Under the pieces are notes generated by a model. That model was not told the origin of the DNA and did no database searches. It was given only the letters and a program-made list of their open reading frames with translations. Of a stretch of 64,000 nt of DNA, positions 1-11,222 are shown in pieces. Source of the stretch: Phycomyces blakesleeanus NRRL 1555(-) (taxonomy: Eukaryota; Mucoromycota; Mucoromycetes; Mucorales; Phycomycetaceae); the NCBI RefSeq assembly GCF_001638985.1, contig NW_017265150.1, forward strand, positions 1,124,984 through 1,188,983, written 5' to 3'. Every line of letters begins with the position of its first letter. Positions within the stretch are counted from its first letter, which is position 1. The position numbers were made by a program, and so were the translations under genes.

Positions 1-486
1 AAAGCTTGCAAGCATGCCAATCGTTCATTTTTGAACCAGGGCCTCTTCTTGCAACGCTCTCAACAAATACTTCTCTCTGCTTGCCGTCCTTCTCTTGGTG
101 TTGACCCTATTCTCTGGCTTCCCATGACTAACTATGAACGTAGTAGATTCATACGTTGGCGTATGGGATGGCTTCCTGGACGTCCTCAACCTTGTTCCTG
201 TGGATTGCATACCACCAGCCGTCATCATGTCATTGAGTGCACTGGAGCTGCAATTCGTCTCCATCTCTATTCTACAGTACAACCCAATCCAATTGATTAT
301 GTACTCAATATGCTGCCTCTGAAGAAACCTAAAAACAACAAGAACAATGCCTTCTGGATCTTTACTTGGCCAATTCTTTGTAGAATAATGTTGGATATAG
401 AACAGATCTGTCTCTCTGGGGTTGATCTTGCTGATCATGCTACAACAGACAGAGGACAACTCTTCTTGAACTGGCTACCCAAATGA
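1..486 (+). CDS. C-terminal end of LINE ORF2 (reverse transcriptase tail), partial
   Basis: The frame is open from the first base and ends with TGA after LNWLPK, so this is the 3' end of a longer ORF that starts outside the window. Visible residues are an Arg/Trp-rich stretch (RSRFIRWRMGWLPG), then CSCG and HHVIEC, which form a Cys-Cys-His-Cys cluster of the kind found after the reverse transcriptase domain of many non-LTR retrotransposons. In such elements the tail helps bind the RNA template during target-primed reverse transcription. No RT catalytic motif is in the window. A host gene is unlikely: the combination of RWRMGWLPG and a CCHC tail recalls Mucoromycota LINEs (recollection, not checked). 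Confidence 0.7.
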   Translation, partial: KACKHANRSFLNQGLFLQRSQQILLSACRPSLGVDPILWLPMTNYERSRFIRWRMGWLPGRPQPCSCGLHTTSRHHVIECTGAAIRLHLYSTVQPNPIDYVLNMLPLKKPKNNKNNAFWIFTWPILCRIMLDIEQICLSGVDLADHATTDRGQLFLNWLPK

Positions 487-760
487 GACTGGCCATCTCC
501 TTTTATTTTTAGTTTAGATCTGTATTAGTCTTAGTTTCCATTTATTGCATGAATTTCATGCATGCTTCATATTTTATCCTTATCTCCCTTTTTTGTATCC
601 CCTAGCTTAGTTTCCCTTTCTAGTTTTTCCCATTTTCCCCCTTGGGTTTTTTTCCTTTCTATTATTCTTTTTTGTACTCTTAAAAGCGGGCAATAGCTCT
701 ATAGTGCGTGTGCCCACTAGCCTTTCAATAAAAATCTTTTACCTACACCAAGAAACCAAT
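487..760 (+). other. LINE 3' untranslated region
   Basis: Pyrimidine-rich non-coding sequence follows the LINE stop codon. It ends with a short GC-richer segment (670-715) and an AATAAA signal at about 727, just before the next repeat. It is consistent with the 3' UTR of the LINE, which abuts the LTR-like repeat starting near 774. I see no gene in it. Confidence 0.5.
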
Positions 761-773
761 ACACTTATGTATG

Positions 774-1777
774 TGTGTTGTAGGCAACTCTGGCTTTGGC
801 CAGTTTCTGGTGAGGGATACTGGACGGTGGATTCCTTTGGTGGTTTGGTCCAGTGGTGAGCCATGACGGGTGGTACCAGACTCATGGGTGTTGACGTTGA
901 CAGTGAGTTGACCGAGTGACCTGTCTCGAGGGACAAGAGTGGTCCCCCCAGGTTTCTTGGAAAATCTTGCTCCCAATACCCCTATACCCAAACCCCCCAA
1001 TATAATCCTGTTCCTTAAAATTAAAATACCCATCTACATTGTCACCTCAGAAACACCTGTCACCCACTAAAAACATTATACCTCTTTCCCCTAATTTTAT
1101 ACACTTCTTTATTGCTGACATTTATTTTACACTATTTTTTATTACATTTTATTAGATTCCATTATTATACTATTATTATATTTTTTTACTTTACTTTACT
1201 ATATCGTTATTATATTATTACTTTACTTCTATTCTACCTCACTATATTTTTACTTTATCTTTATTCAATTATTATATTTTTACTATACTTTTATTTTACT
1301 CTCTTTATATTTTTCTATTCTACTTCTACTATCAACACTAGTTGCATGTAATAAAAATTTTCACTTGACTTTCTTTTCTTTTCCTCAAAAAATTATTTTA
1401 ACCAAATATTTTTGTTTATAAAAGGAACAATCTTTTCAATCAATAAAATCATCATTTTATCCTTGATCTTATTTATTTTTGTCTGTTATTATCATTATTC
1501 TTCATTCATACACAGTGTCCTTATTCTTTGGAGTTTTGACTGTCAATCTTGATATATTTCATTTCTCTGTTTTCCCTTTTCTGTTTTTCTCAGACTTTGT
1601 CATTGTCACAATTTCCATTTTAATCTTCTCTCTATTTTTTCTACCTGTCTGTCACCAATTCTTACCTGTCAAATTACCCATTCTTTTCCATTCTTATTGT
1701 ATTCTTCTTGTATTTCACAATTCACATTACATTTATTTGCCAAGTGATACTGTTACAATCTACAATAAACAAACACA
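774..1777 (+). repeat. LTR-like repeat, family A, copy 1
   Basis: About 1 kb beginning TGTGTTG and ending ACACA. The same sequence occurs in the opposite orientation at 10441-11222 and 44411-45418, where the last copy sits directly upstream of a gag-like ORF. The first 250 bases are GC-richer and well conserved between copies; the rest is T-rich low-complexity sequence with a TATAAA-like stretch and AATAAA near 1440. The flanking 5-mers (GTATG and TCACG) differ, so this copy has no visible target duplication and may be one end of a larger rearranged element. The Tyr/Phe-rich reading frames inside it are not genes. Confidence 0.6.
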
Positions 1778-2588
1778 TCACGTATCACTTGTGACAGAAG
1801 TGTTGTAAAAGTTTTTAGCATTAACTAAAAATGTATATTTGTTTGATGTGACGTCAACTTATGGGCAGACTATTAAGTTATGGACAGTGCAAAGTCATGA
1901 CTCCATCTCTGGACATGACAAAATCCGATTTCTTGGATTTATTTTCTCTCTCTCTCTTTTTCCTTTTTTCTTGCTATCAACATTTAAATTCCAGCTGGAC
2001 TTTGAATGCTTTTCTCCTTTTTTTCTTTTTATTATTATTTTTGATTAATTCCTTTTGTGATTATGCCCGAAGACCTGTACACTCTTCCAAATAATCATCA
2101 TTTAGCATAAGATGTATCTAGATTGTCACCTTGAATGCAGTTGTCAATTAGTATATAAGAGATACGTTTTTATCTCAATAAAATTCATTCAGTTTTTCTC
2201 TATATTTCTTTTGAACATTATCACTGAGCTTCAGCTATTGTTCCGCGGGATATACTAAGTTGCACACTGTTAGAATCTGCAAGTACTGTCTTGCCATTTG
2301 TCTGCTTGTCCATTTGTCTATTTGTCTATTTGTCTGTTTGTCTGCCTGTCTGTTGTCGATTGTCTACTTATTCATTTGTCCATTTGTCCGCTTGTGCATT
2401 TGTCTGTTTGTCTATCTGTCTGTTGTCTGTATATCTGTTTCTATCCATTTAAAGTCCTGTTCATTGTCTAAATTCCTTTTTGTTGGATTGTCCTAAGCGA
2501 AATCACAAGAATATAACTATACATATAATATATATTATATTTCTGACCAGTTGCACCACACACCATAACTCAACACGCGTCACTTGTG
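1778..2588 (+). repeat. LTR-like or low-complexity intervening sequence
   Basis: There is no gene here. The segment has a TATA-like box (2153-2158), AATAAA near 2177 and the same motif order as the neighbouring LTRs, so it may be a further degenerate LTR. Positions about 2290-2440 are a degenerate tandem array of an 8-base unit close to TTTGTCTA/TTTGTCTG. A CACGTG/TCACTTGTG-like motif occurs at both ends of the segment. Confidence 0.35.
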
Positions 2589-2593
2589 TCACG

Positions 2594-3450
2594 TGTGTTA
2601 TAGACAGGTGTGGCTTTTAACCATGTTGTGATGTCTGGTACTGGAAGATCAGTCTGCTCAGTGGGTTTGTCTGGCAGTTTGTTGTGACATGTCATCCCGA
2701 TTATGAGAGGCTGATGTCAACGGTTTGTTGATGTGGTGCTGTGCCCTCGGTAGTAAGAGAAGAATTTTTCCATGCACAGGAAAAATCTCGTTTCCGTTCC
2801 CTGTTCCTTCTACACACAATACTTTTTCCTTTTCCCTTGTTAATATATTTGTCTACATTTTACTCATTCGAAATCATGGTTCCCCATGCTAGTAACATTC
2901 CTCTTCTACAATGCACATAATTTATCTTGCCAACATCTCCGCTCAGCATCAGTACCTTTATTATTATATTTTTACCATACTTTTATTCATATATTTTATC
3001 CTTGCTGTATCAATTATTTATCATTCTATTTTTACTATCTTTCTTTTTCCGAACTTCTATTATCAACTTAAAATCTTGTTGACTATAAAAAGAGAAGCAA
3101 ACTCAACTCAATAAATAATTCATTCAGTTTCAGTATCTTTTTCTTGTTTTCTTCTCTTTGTGGTCTATACCATCTTGCAATATAACATATCAGTTCCTTG
3201 GTTTTAGGAAGGTTGTTTGTCGGTTTTGGTCTCCTTGTTGGTTATTACTTTTCTGTTTCGTCATTCTCTTTTCATATACCTTTCTTTCTCTCTCAATTTT
3301 AACAACGATTCTATCGGTTATTCTCTCTTTTCTTATCTGTCAACTATTGCTGTTTGCCGCCTTTTGCTGTATCTGTCTTCTGTTCTATTATATTAACATT
3401 GTATTTTATTTGCCAAGTGATCCGTTACAATCTACAACAAACCTAACACA
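2594..3450 (+). repeat. Solo LTR with 5-bp target duplication (related to family A)
   Basis: The element begins TGTGTTATAG and ends CCTAACACA. It is bounded by the direct repeat TCACG at 2589-2593 and 3451-3455, the 5-bp duplication expected for a Ty3- or Ty1-type integration. Its 857 bp carry TATAAAA (about 3085) and AATAAA (about 3110) in promoter/polyadenylation order, so the LTR reads on the + strand. Its 3' part resembles family A (shared TTGCCAAGTGAT and CTACAA segments). No internal retrotransposon sequence is next to it, which fits LTR-LTR recombination. Confidence 0.7.
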
Positions 3451-3473
3451 TCACGTGTCACTGGAGATACGTA

Positions 3474-4043
3474 GTGTTACCAATCTGTTAGCACAAAACA
3501 GAAGTTCAGTTGTCCAGCAGTGCAGTAACATTGCAGAATTCTTTGTAATTCTAGAAAAATTATATTCTATTATTTTTTTTGATTTTCCGATGGTGGCTGA
3601 GACTGAATAGAAAGCAATTTTTTTATTTGTGGAGCAAAATATCAATAAGTACATCAAAAAAGCATTATCCTGTCAACAATAACTTCAGGTAATCACACAT
3701 TGTATCTTATTTTCTCACTATATTTAACTGAACGAATCAACTTGGAATTAATATTATTTTTGTTATATATTCTTACAAGTATAATTATTTTATTCTATTT
3801 GTACTGAATGATAGTAAAAAGCAAATCACATTTAATAGATTGTCAATTATATAACTTTTTGTTATATTTTTCAATAATTTTATTTATTTAATTATTCAAC
3901 AAGTCAATTGCAAAACTATAAATGTCACAATATGTGCATTCAATAAACATTGATTTTTCTTTGTTTTATTTTCTGACAAGTTCTCTTAATATTTAATGCT
4001 ATTGATATTTCACTTGTTTGATTATCTGAGTATATTGAGTCAA
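3474..4043 (+). repeat. Repeat D, copy 1 (5' part of an interrupted D-G repeat)
   Basis: About 550 bp nearly identical to 47925-48485 (same orientation), with TATAAAT near 3917 and AATAAA near 3940 in LTR-like order. It is cut off exactly at CAA (4041-4043), where CACTA-1 begins. In the other copy the sequence continues past this CAA into segment G. The missing continuation is found at 12258-12481 on the opposite strand, so CACTA-1 was inserted into this repeat. No coding potential. Confidence 0.65.
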
Positions 4044-4174
4044 CACTATGCCTAAAAAAGTGACAACATGTTACCACTTTGGTAGCATAACTGCCATTTT
4101 TTACATAATAAAAAATGACAGATATGAGTCTGTATAGCGCGATTAGAGGCACAGTTGCCACTTTTTTTAAAAGA

Positions 4175-5301
4175 CCAAGGTTCATTCCTTTTTTTGGTTT
4201 TTTTTTATTTTTGGTTTTCTTTCATGCCCCCTTTTTTTGCACTATTGTATCTAATACTAATATATCATTTCGCTTTTTATTTGGCATATTAAATGAACTA
4301 TTTATTGAGTTGAATTAAAATGAATTGGAATGAATTGAATTGAATACAATTTTGCTTCAATTTATATTTTATTATATGATAGTAATACTACTTAAAACCC
4401 ATCTATTGTAACTTGTAAAAAATATATGATATTATTTGGCTACTGCAGAATATGCAGTAAAACTCATTTATCCCAAAAGCATTTCATGTGTTTCGAGTAC
4501 TTCAATATAGACTAGACGACCTTCTTTAATTCTTACCAGTTTCTATAAATATATCAATGTTAGAGAGAAAATAAATAAATAGACATAATAATATAGTACT
4601 TACCTTTATGTCATATGCTTAATAACTTCAAAGATTTTTTTTGCTCTAAAAATATATTTATTAGAAAATAATATTAATATGTAAGCTTCATATGTTATTA
4701 AAAGTGTTAGTATATCTACAAGACAAGTGAAAAAAGCAGTGACTATCACTCAAAATTATTACTAAATAAAACCTGAAAAAAAAATTTGAGTCATACAATA
4801 TAAAGTCAAGTTAAATCTAGTTGAAAACTGAATGAACATTGTTTTGTTAACACGAGATATATATTATATCAAGATACTTACATAGAATATAATACCTATC
4901 AAGTATAACATAGCAGCACAAGAGTATTATCAGTTTTTTTTTGTTCTTTGAAAAAAAAATCTATTGTGCTTTATTCAAAAATTAATTGTAGCAATATGGC
5001 AGATATTGTACATTAGTTTTCAATGCTGATGACTCTATAGATACCAATCACATAAAAAAGGGCAATGCATTTTTATTTAAAGAGAAAGAAAGAGAAAAGA
5101 AGAAAATAAAAGACAAATATAAAAACCGAACTAAAAATATGCTAAAAAATATTTGGAACCAATCAAAATCTCCTACAATCTTTGGCTTCTCTTATGTGCT
5201 AGCTCAACACTCATTTCTGTCAGAGGAGACCTTTATAAGAAAGTAAAAAGTTTATATTAATTTTGTATTGACAGCACCAAACCAGCAGAAACCATGATAA
5301 C
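4175..5301. other. Non-coding 5' part of CACTA-1
   Basis: AT-rich sequence between the left terminus and the accessory gene's stop codon. It has poly-T tracts, a purine-rich stretch (5080-5125) and no reading frame with protein-like composition. Probably non-coding subterminal DNA of the element. Confidence 0.5.
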
Positions 5302-6202
5302 TTACAGCACATCCACTATAATAGGTGACTTGCCACCATCCATTTCTGATATATTATCAGAATACAATGAAGAATCATTTGCATCTTGCTATGTCTACAG
5401 ATTTTTTTAAATGTTAATTAAAATATATGAATGAAACCTTTTGATTAATAAACTTACATTGTTTTTCTCTACCATTCTTCTTTTTTGCTTCTGGTTGTCA
5501 CTTTTGAAGCTTCTCCAGAAAAGACTTTTTACACACCACATGCTCTTGCATTTGTAAATAGCAAAGCCGTTATCTTTCGCCAGTCTCTTCAATTGCATCA
5601 TATAGTACTCCTGGTGCTTTGCCAGGATATCTTTCTATTCTTTACTGAAAGCAGAAAAGTCCTTGTCAATCAGGTCATGCTTGATGCTACAACTCAAAGT
5701 CTTAAGCTGTAGTTGCTTCATTGTCAAATCGCTGTCCAAAAGAAGTACTAGTTGAGACAAAAGTTGCCCTTCTGAGCTTTCTTTATAACAATCTTTCAAC
5801 TCCTGCTCATGAAGCAACTGCAACAACAAATTATATTTCTGGGCTTTGTTTTTCCCTTTGAAATTGCCATCTGCACCAATTACTCACTTGCCAAGCTGGT
5901 CAGAATACTCAGTGAATTGAGATCTTTTCACAGACTCGGCAACATGTTCAAGAGCTACCAAAAAGAAAGTTGCATACCATCATATTAATAAGGCAAGTAA
6001 ATATACAGATATATAATAAATGTATCTTACCACTTTGCTCAATGATGCTTTGTTGAATTATACTAAGATCTTTCACACTGACAGCTGGAGCAAATTGTTT
6101 ACTAAACTGATCTTGAAGCATGCATACTATTTGCTTTATTTCAGCAATATCAATTTCAATTTTTCTTACAGAGTTTATGAGTGTGGTATTAATATCAGAC
6201 AT
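5302..6202 (-). pseudogene. Accessory (second) protein gene of CACTA-1, decayed
   Basis: Exon 1 (6202 to 6031) encodes MSDINTTLINSVRKIE and a heptad-like coiled-coil segment (IAEIKQIVCMLQDQF). A GT..AG intron (6030-5955) leads to exon 2 (5954 to about 5460), which encodes a Leu/Lys/Glu-rich helical protein (LLLQLLHEQELKDCYKE) and a basic segment ending in NQKQKRRMVEKN. A last exon is acidic and ends SPIIVDVL. In-frame stops interrupt exon 2 (after SDQLGK and FSAFSKE) and the last exon. The 5' end faces the transposase start at 6716, implying a shared divergent promoter region. I recognise no named domain; a DNA-binding or oligomerising partner like the second protein of other CACTA elements is an inference. 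Confidence 0.5.
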
Positions 6203-6715
6203 TTTTTAATTATTATTTTTTAAGAAAGATAAAGTGAATAAAAGTTGTACTTCCCATTATATATATTTTATAATGTTTACTTGTTTAACTTTCTGAAAAA
6301 AGATATATCAACTTAACTATAAATATGTGGTTGCTACAACATTTTTTTTTAATTTTTGGCGCCAGAATATTTTACCAATTAAAATAATGACATTAGCATA
6401 GATGGACTTTGTAATAGTAACATGATGTTTAAATACAATATAGTTAATTAAGCATTCATCATTGATCTTGTAAAGTAAATGTTATGATAGTTATACTTAT
6501 ATAATACTTGTCATCATTGTTGATCAAGATGTGTTTAGCTAATATCATCATCATTTTTATTGTTGTGATATTATTGCGAGAAATAAAATAAAAAAAATAC
6601 ACAAATTGTCCTGAGATAAAAAGTATATAAAGCTCTCTTTTATGTTGTGCAGATATGACCAGAATCTTCTTTACAGTTTCATTTTATATACTAAATACTT
6701 ACCAAAGAAACTAAT
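6203..6715. promoter_or_regulatory. Divergent intergenic region of CACTA-1
   Basis: About 510 bp separate the start codons of the accessory gene (-) and the transposase (+). It is AT-rich, with TATATAAAG at 6625-6633 about 85 bases before the transposase ATG and several TATATA stretches on the accessory side. It is the only possible location for both promoters. No specific operator is visible. Confidence 0.4.
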
Positions 6716-9420
6716 ATGTCTTCCTTCAACATCAATCAGCAGAGAGATATATTATCTACACAAATACACAAATGCAATCAATGTGTCTTGTCATTCAACA
6801 CTTATCATCAGCTTCAGAACAATAAGAGAGGTCATGAAAGCAACTTAGCATCAGCAAATATCATTTCACAATATATTGCAGAGGATGTTGAAATGCAAAA
6901 TAATATTAGAAATGACATTATTGACGATAATGAATTAGTTAGCAATTCAGGTAATAATAATCAGTGTAAAATAATTAATAAGTGATTGGAATACTCATTT
7001 AATAATGCATTATAGATTATGCTGTGAACGCAATAGAGATCAACAAGGCAATTTCTTACAAGTGCGATTGTAGTTTCAAGGACAGTGAGGGTGAAGCTCA
7101 CATTTATGATACCAGCAGAATTAGTAGCAATAGCTTTACAAAGACCTAGTTGATGAGTATTCATCTCTCTCAATTGGTGCTTCAGCACAGAATTTCCAGG
7201 GCACCTTACAGAGATATTGTCCAATTTGTTAATATAATCCTTCAAGATCATGATGAAATTATGTTGGGTAAAATAGAATATTTATGTTACATTACACTTT
7301 AATTTCAGATTTCTAACATGTAGTGATGTTGTTCGTTTTTTTTTAGAACCTGGGGCTAAGATCAGCCACGGAGAAACTGTCAATGCTTTGCTCAAGTCCA
7401 AGACAAGTGTCAAAGGCCATGAGTATGATGTCTGTCCTAATGATTGCCAATTGTATGAAATTAATGACAATCAGGAATCTTGTGTTTACTGTGGCAAACC
7501 GCGATACAAGACTGATACTGAGCAAAGTCAAACACCAGCTGCCAGTATGAAGCTCATGTCAGTTGGTGATATGTTTTCTCAAATGCTGGCTGATCCAGCC
7601 ACAAGAGAACTCCTTTATTACAGAGCTAACCGGGAATCTGTAGCTGGTCAGCTCACCAATATTTTCGATGGTGAAAATTACAAGCAGCTGGTGCAGAAAG
7701 GCTTGTTCTCAAATCCCAATGCTGTTGCCATTGTGCTATATACCAATGGTTTTGTTAACCAAAAAAAGGGCAAGAGTTTGTACACCATCGTTCATGCTGT
7801 TGTATTCAATCTTGACACATCAATAAGATAATAAATCAATTAATATATTAATTTCAAAAAAAAATACTAATAAAAAGCTTAGATACACAAATGAATATCT
7901 CTTGCAGCTGGGAATCTTGCCTGGTCCCAAGAAATCTATCCACTTGGACTCTTTCCTGATGCCAATCATCAGTGAAATATAAGATCTTGAGGTGCATAGC
8001 TTGGTAATCAAGAGCAATGGAGTTGAGGTTTGCCATGCCAAAATCCACTTGTTGCTTGCTTCTGGTGACATCCCAGCTGTGGCTGACATGGCGCACATTA
8101 GCTCACATGCCAGTTTGTTTGGTTGCCAAATCTGTGAAACAAAGGGAAAAGTCTCAGACAACATACAGCACAGAATGTACTTTGAAGATAGTTCCACTCC
8201 TTTGCAACCTTTGGAAGAATTCAAAACCGGCAATCCTGTAAGAATATAACAGTTTAATTAGATTTTTTCTTGTACTAAATAATTGCATATAATATATAAA
8301 AAATATATACTAACCAAACATTTTTAGTGAGCTGTCAGCCTTCTTCAGATCTTTCTTCTTCGCACTAGATGAACTTCATTTAGTTGCAAGAGGAATCAGA
8401 AAGCACATTTACGACTTGATCACTGTGTCCCTTACTAAGGAGACAAAATTTTCTTATACCCATCTGGATGATACCCTCACTAGCACAGAATACCCATTTT
8501 TTGTACCAAGAACTAGTCTTGTGACAATTGACATCTGTATCACAAGTTCAAGACCATATATGCCAGTATTATTCCAAGGCAGTTTTGATAATGTCTTCTC
8601 CAAGATTGACGACACTCGTGCAGTAGATTGGCTTGACTTTCTTCTGTACATTGCTCTCCTTTTTGTTGTCCCATTCTTACCAAACAGGGCTGTCAAAACT
8701 GCGGTGTTGTCACTTGTCAAAGGTTGTGCACTGGCATTGCAATGGACACTGACTTTGGAGTTGCTGGATAAGATGGATGTGTAAGTCATAATGCCTCTAA
8801 CACTATATCACTATATACAAAACTAATCATGACCTTTTTTAAAAATAATAATAACAACAACAATAGACATTTTAAACACTGGCACCACTATCTATTGCAA
8901 CAAGTCCAGAACAAGACTATATCTCTTAGTGTCTTCAGACCAGTACAGCACTATCTTGTGCATATACTATTCATTGTCAAGCAACTAAGTCTACTTCGAT
9001 ACTACTCTACTTGGTCAATGGAGAGAGTAATTGGTGTCTTTTTCAAGCTAATCAAGTCAAAGTGTAAGGGCAGCCGTAATGCTAGTTTTCTTGTGGAGCG
9101 ATTTGCATTGCATAACTATATCAACACTGCCATCCGTATCCAGAACGAAATTGATCTTATTCAGCTCAAACCATATGGTAGAGAAAGTTATATGGATCTT
9201 CCTAATGATCCTAGTGGTGCGCAGCTGTAGGAGTCATTTTATTGATTTGCTCATTTGAATAATGATTTGATAGAAGGTGTAAGCAGCCCTAGTGTGAAGG
9301 ATGCCTTAACTAGATACTATCAACAAACTTTGGGTTTGATGATTTCTGATATTGATGATTCTACAATTGTTGTTGCTGGTCGTTTATGGATGAATTTGAC
9401 TATACATTCATCTTGCATGT
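6716..9420 (+). pseudogene. Tnp2-like CACTA transposase with N-terminal C2H2 finger (CACTA-1), decayed
   Basis: Inferred exons: 6716-6950, 7016-7267, 7347-7829, 7883-8238, 8328-8780 and 8867 onward. Most introns keep GT..AG; the 7830-7882 intron has lost its GT donor. Exon 1 encodes a C2H2-like finger (CNQC, then LQNNKRGH) in which the expected first His is Asn. Later segments have the Mucoromycota Tnp2-like pattern: CPNDCQLYE..CVYCGKPRY, VVFNLD, LLASGDIPAVADMAHI, ALDELHLVARGI and SMERVIGVF. The Asp/Asp/Glu in VFNLD, LDELH and SMERV are plausible catalytic positions. Stops include TAG at 7147, TAA after IISEI (near 7977) and TAG at 9227, a probable Trp codon. Coding resemblance fades after about 9420. 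It would cut and paste the element if intact. Confidence 0.75.
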
Positions 9421-10440
9421 ATTGACAAAGAAGAAATGAAAGAAGTCATGGTAATCATTACGTGATGTTTACCTGTTTTTACAGAAAATAAGTATATCAT
9501 TTTTCAATATAAAATCAAAAGTTGCTTATATTATATTTATTTATTTACTTTAGCAACTGTAACATAATTATTTACAGCTGGCTTGTTGGTGCAGTGGTAT
9601 TCTTCTTCCAGCATTAGAATTCACTTGGCTCTTTTTGTTTCTTTGCTTTTGTTGAAGTAATGAAGGAATATAACGTGGCTGCTCACGACTCATCCATACC
9701 AATTGTCAAACAGCAGTCACAAAACAGCTCAACAGGTTGCTAAACACAACCCACATATGCAGTAATAAGTGTCAATGATATTTGTCATCTAGTTGGCCTT
9801 ATACAATACCCACCAAATGGAAATCAGCTCTATGTAATTGCATCTTATTATGTTTTCAACAATAATATACGCATTACAAAGGGCAACCTTTCTATTTTAT
9901 AACTTTTTTTATTTTTTATTTTTTATTTTTTATTTTTTATATGCTCTATATACTCTATATTTTTTATGCTTTCTATATGTCCCATGTATTCTATATTATT
10001 ATTTTTCTTTTCTATATACCTTATGTTTTTTTTTCATTCTCTACATGTTCTACAGGCCATTACGCAATTTAAATTAAAATAAAATTGTTAAGTAAACAAG
10101 AAGAGAGGTGTATCTTTTTTTTAAAAAAATAATAGCAGTCATGTTTCCATTTCGTTCACACATTCCATAAAAAATTAATCCAAATAAAACTTGACATCTT
10201 TAATATTTAATAAAATATACATTTCAACTTAAAGTGATCATTACAACTTACAAACACTTTCTAGACTATTCCAGACATCATATAGCAACAAAAAAAACAG
10301 ATTTCATGCTACTTTTTTAAAATGTTGCTAATGACATTGCCATCTTATCAAAAACTGTGGAGAAATTATTGGTTTTTGATCAGAAAAATGGCAGTTATGT
10401 GCCTATTTCAGGCACAGTTGCCCCTCCTATAGCCATAGTG
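9421..10440. other. 3' non-coding region and right terminus of CACTA-1
   Basis: AT-rich sequence after the transposase, with TTTTTTATTTT iterations near 9905-9945. The Phe/Tyr-rich frame at 9838-10077 is low complexity, not a gene. Positions 10385-10440 hold the subterminal repeats GGCAGTTATG and GGCACAGTTGCC and the terminal inverted repeat. The whole stretch recurs inverted at 12482-13500. Confidence 0.6.
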
Positions 10441-11222
10441 AGACAACACTCCAAAGAACAAGAACACTGTGTGTAAATGAAGAATAATTATAATAACAGA
10501 CAAGAAAAAATAAGATTAAGGACAGAATAATTTTTTAATTGATTGAAAAGATTGCTTCTTTTATAAACAAAAATGCTTAGTAAAAATAATTTTTATGAGA
10601 TAAAGAAAAGGAAGTCAAGAGAAAACTTTTCACTACATGTAACTAGTGTTGATAGTAGAAGTGGAATAGATAAATATAATAAAAATATAAAGAGGATGAA
10701 TAAAAGTATAGTAAAAATATAATAATTGAATAAAGATAAAATAAAATTATAGTGAGATAGAATAGAAGTAAAGTAATAATATAATAATAATGTAGTGAAG
10801 TACAGTGAAAAAATATAGTAATAGTATAATAATGAAGTCTAATAAAAATGTAATAATAAAAATATTGTAAATAAATATTGGCAACAAAGAAGTATATGAA
10901 ATTAGGGGAAAGAAATATAACTTCTAGTGGGTAACAGACGTTTCTGAGGTGACAATATAGATGAGTATTCTAATTATCTAAGGGACAGAATATAATTAGG
11001 GGTTTAGATATAAGGGGTATCAGAAACAAGATTTCTCAAGAAATCTGGGGGGACCACTCCTGTCCCTTAAGACACATCATTTAGTTGACTCACCATTGAC
11101 GTCAACACCCACAAGTCTGGTACCATCTGCCATGGCTAACCGCTGGACCAAACCACCAAAGTGACCTACCATCTGGTGCCTTTCATCAAAAATTGACTAA
11201 AGCCAGACATGCTTACAACACA
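10441..11222 (-). repeat. LTR-like repeat, family A, copy 2
   Basis: Matches copy 1 (774-1540) and copy 3 (44640-45418) when reverse-complemented: the GC-richer segment with GGGGGACCACTCCTGTCCC and GGTACCATC, then the AT-rich tail. It starts abruptly at the end of CACTA-1 and lacks about 230 bp of its 3' end relative to the other copies. The missing end was probably lost or moved when CACTA copies recombined here. Confidence 0.6.

Larger units (their letters stand above)
4044..10440 (+). mobile_element. CACTA transposon, copy 1 (CACTA-1), 6.4 kb
   Basis: The left end is CACTATGCCTA and the right end, read on the minus strand, is CACTATGGCTATAGG. Both ends carry a subterminal GGCACAGTTGCC motif. 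CACTA termini, a Tnp2-like transposase and a 3-base flank (CAA) define the CACTA (En/Spm) superfamily. Contents: accessory gene on the minus strand (5302-6202) and transposase on the plus strand (6716-9420), divergently arranged. Both are pseudogenes. The 3' 2412 bp (8029-10440) and the 5' 130 bp recur inverted in CACTA-2. The left flank is CAA but the right flank is AGA, so the ends no longer match; see findings. Confidence 0.8.

Noticed and set aside
1112..1351. Tyr/Phe/Leu-rich open frame
   Set aside because: It is the AT-rich tail of an LTR read as codons; the other LTR copies do not keep the frame.
769..1782. Target duplication for LTR family A copy 1
   Set aside because: Left GTATG and right TCACG differ; no shift of the ends gives a match.
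2290..2440. Regular short repeats that might suggest a CRISPR-like array
   Set aside because: Contiguous degenerate 8-base units without spacers, in a eukaryotic context.
7820..8233. 137-codon minus-strand frame
   Set aside because: Antisense of the CACTA-1 transposase exon with GCQICETKGK; no features of its own.
8454..8789. Minus-strand 111-codon frame opposite the CACTA-1 transposase, and its copy at 14133-14447
   Set aside because: Antisense shadow of the transposase exon, which carries the recognised motifs.
9838..10077. 79-codon frame found identically at 12845-13084
   Set aside because: Identity comes from the inverted duplication; the sequence is a Phe/Tyr/Leu low-complexity read of the CACTA 3' region.
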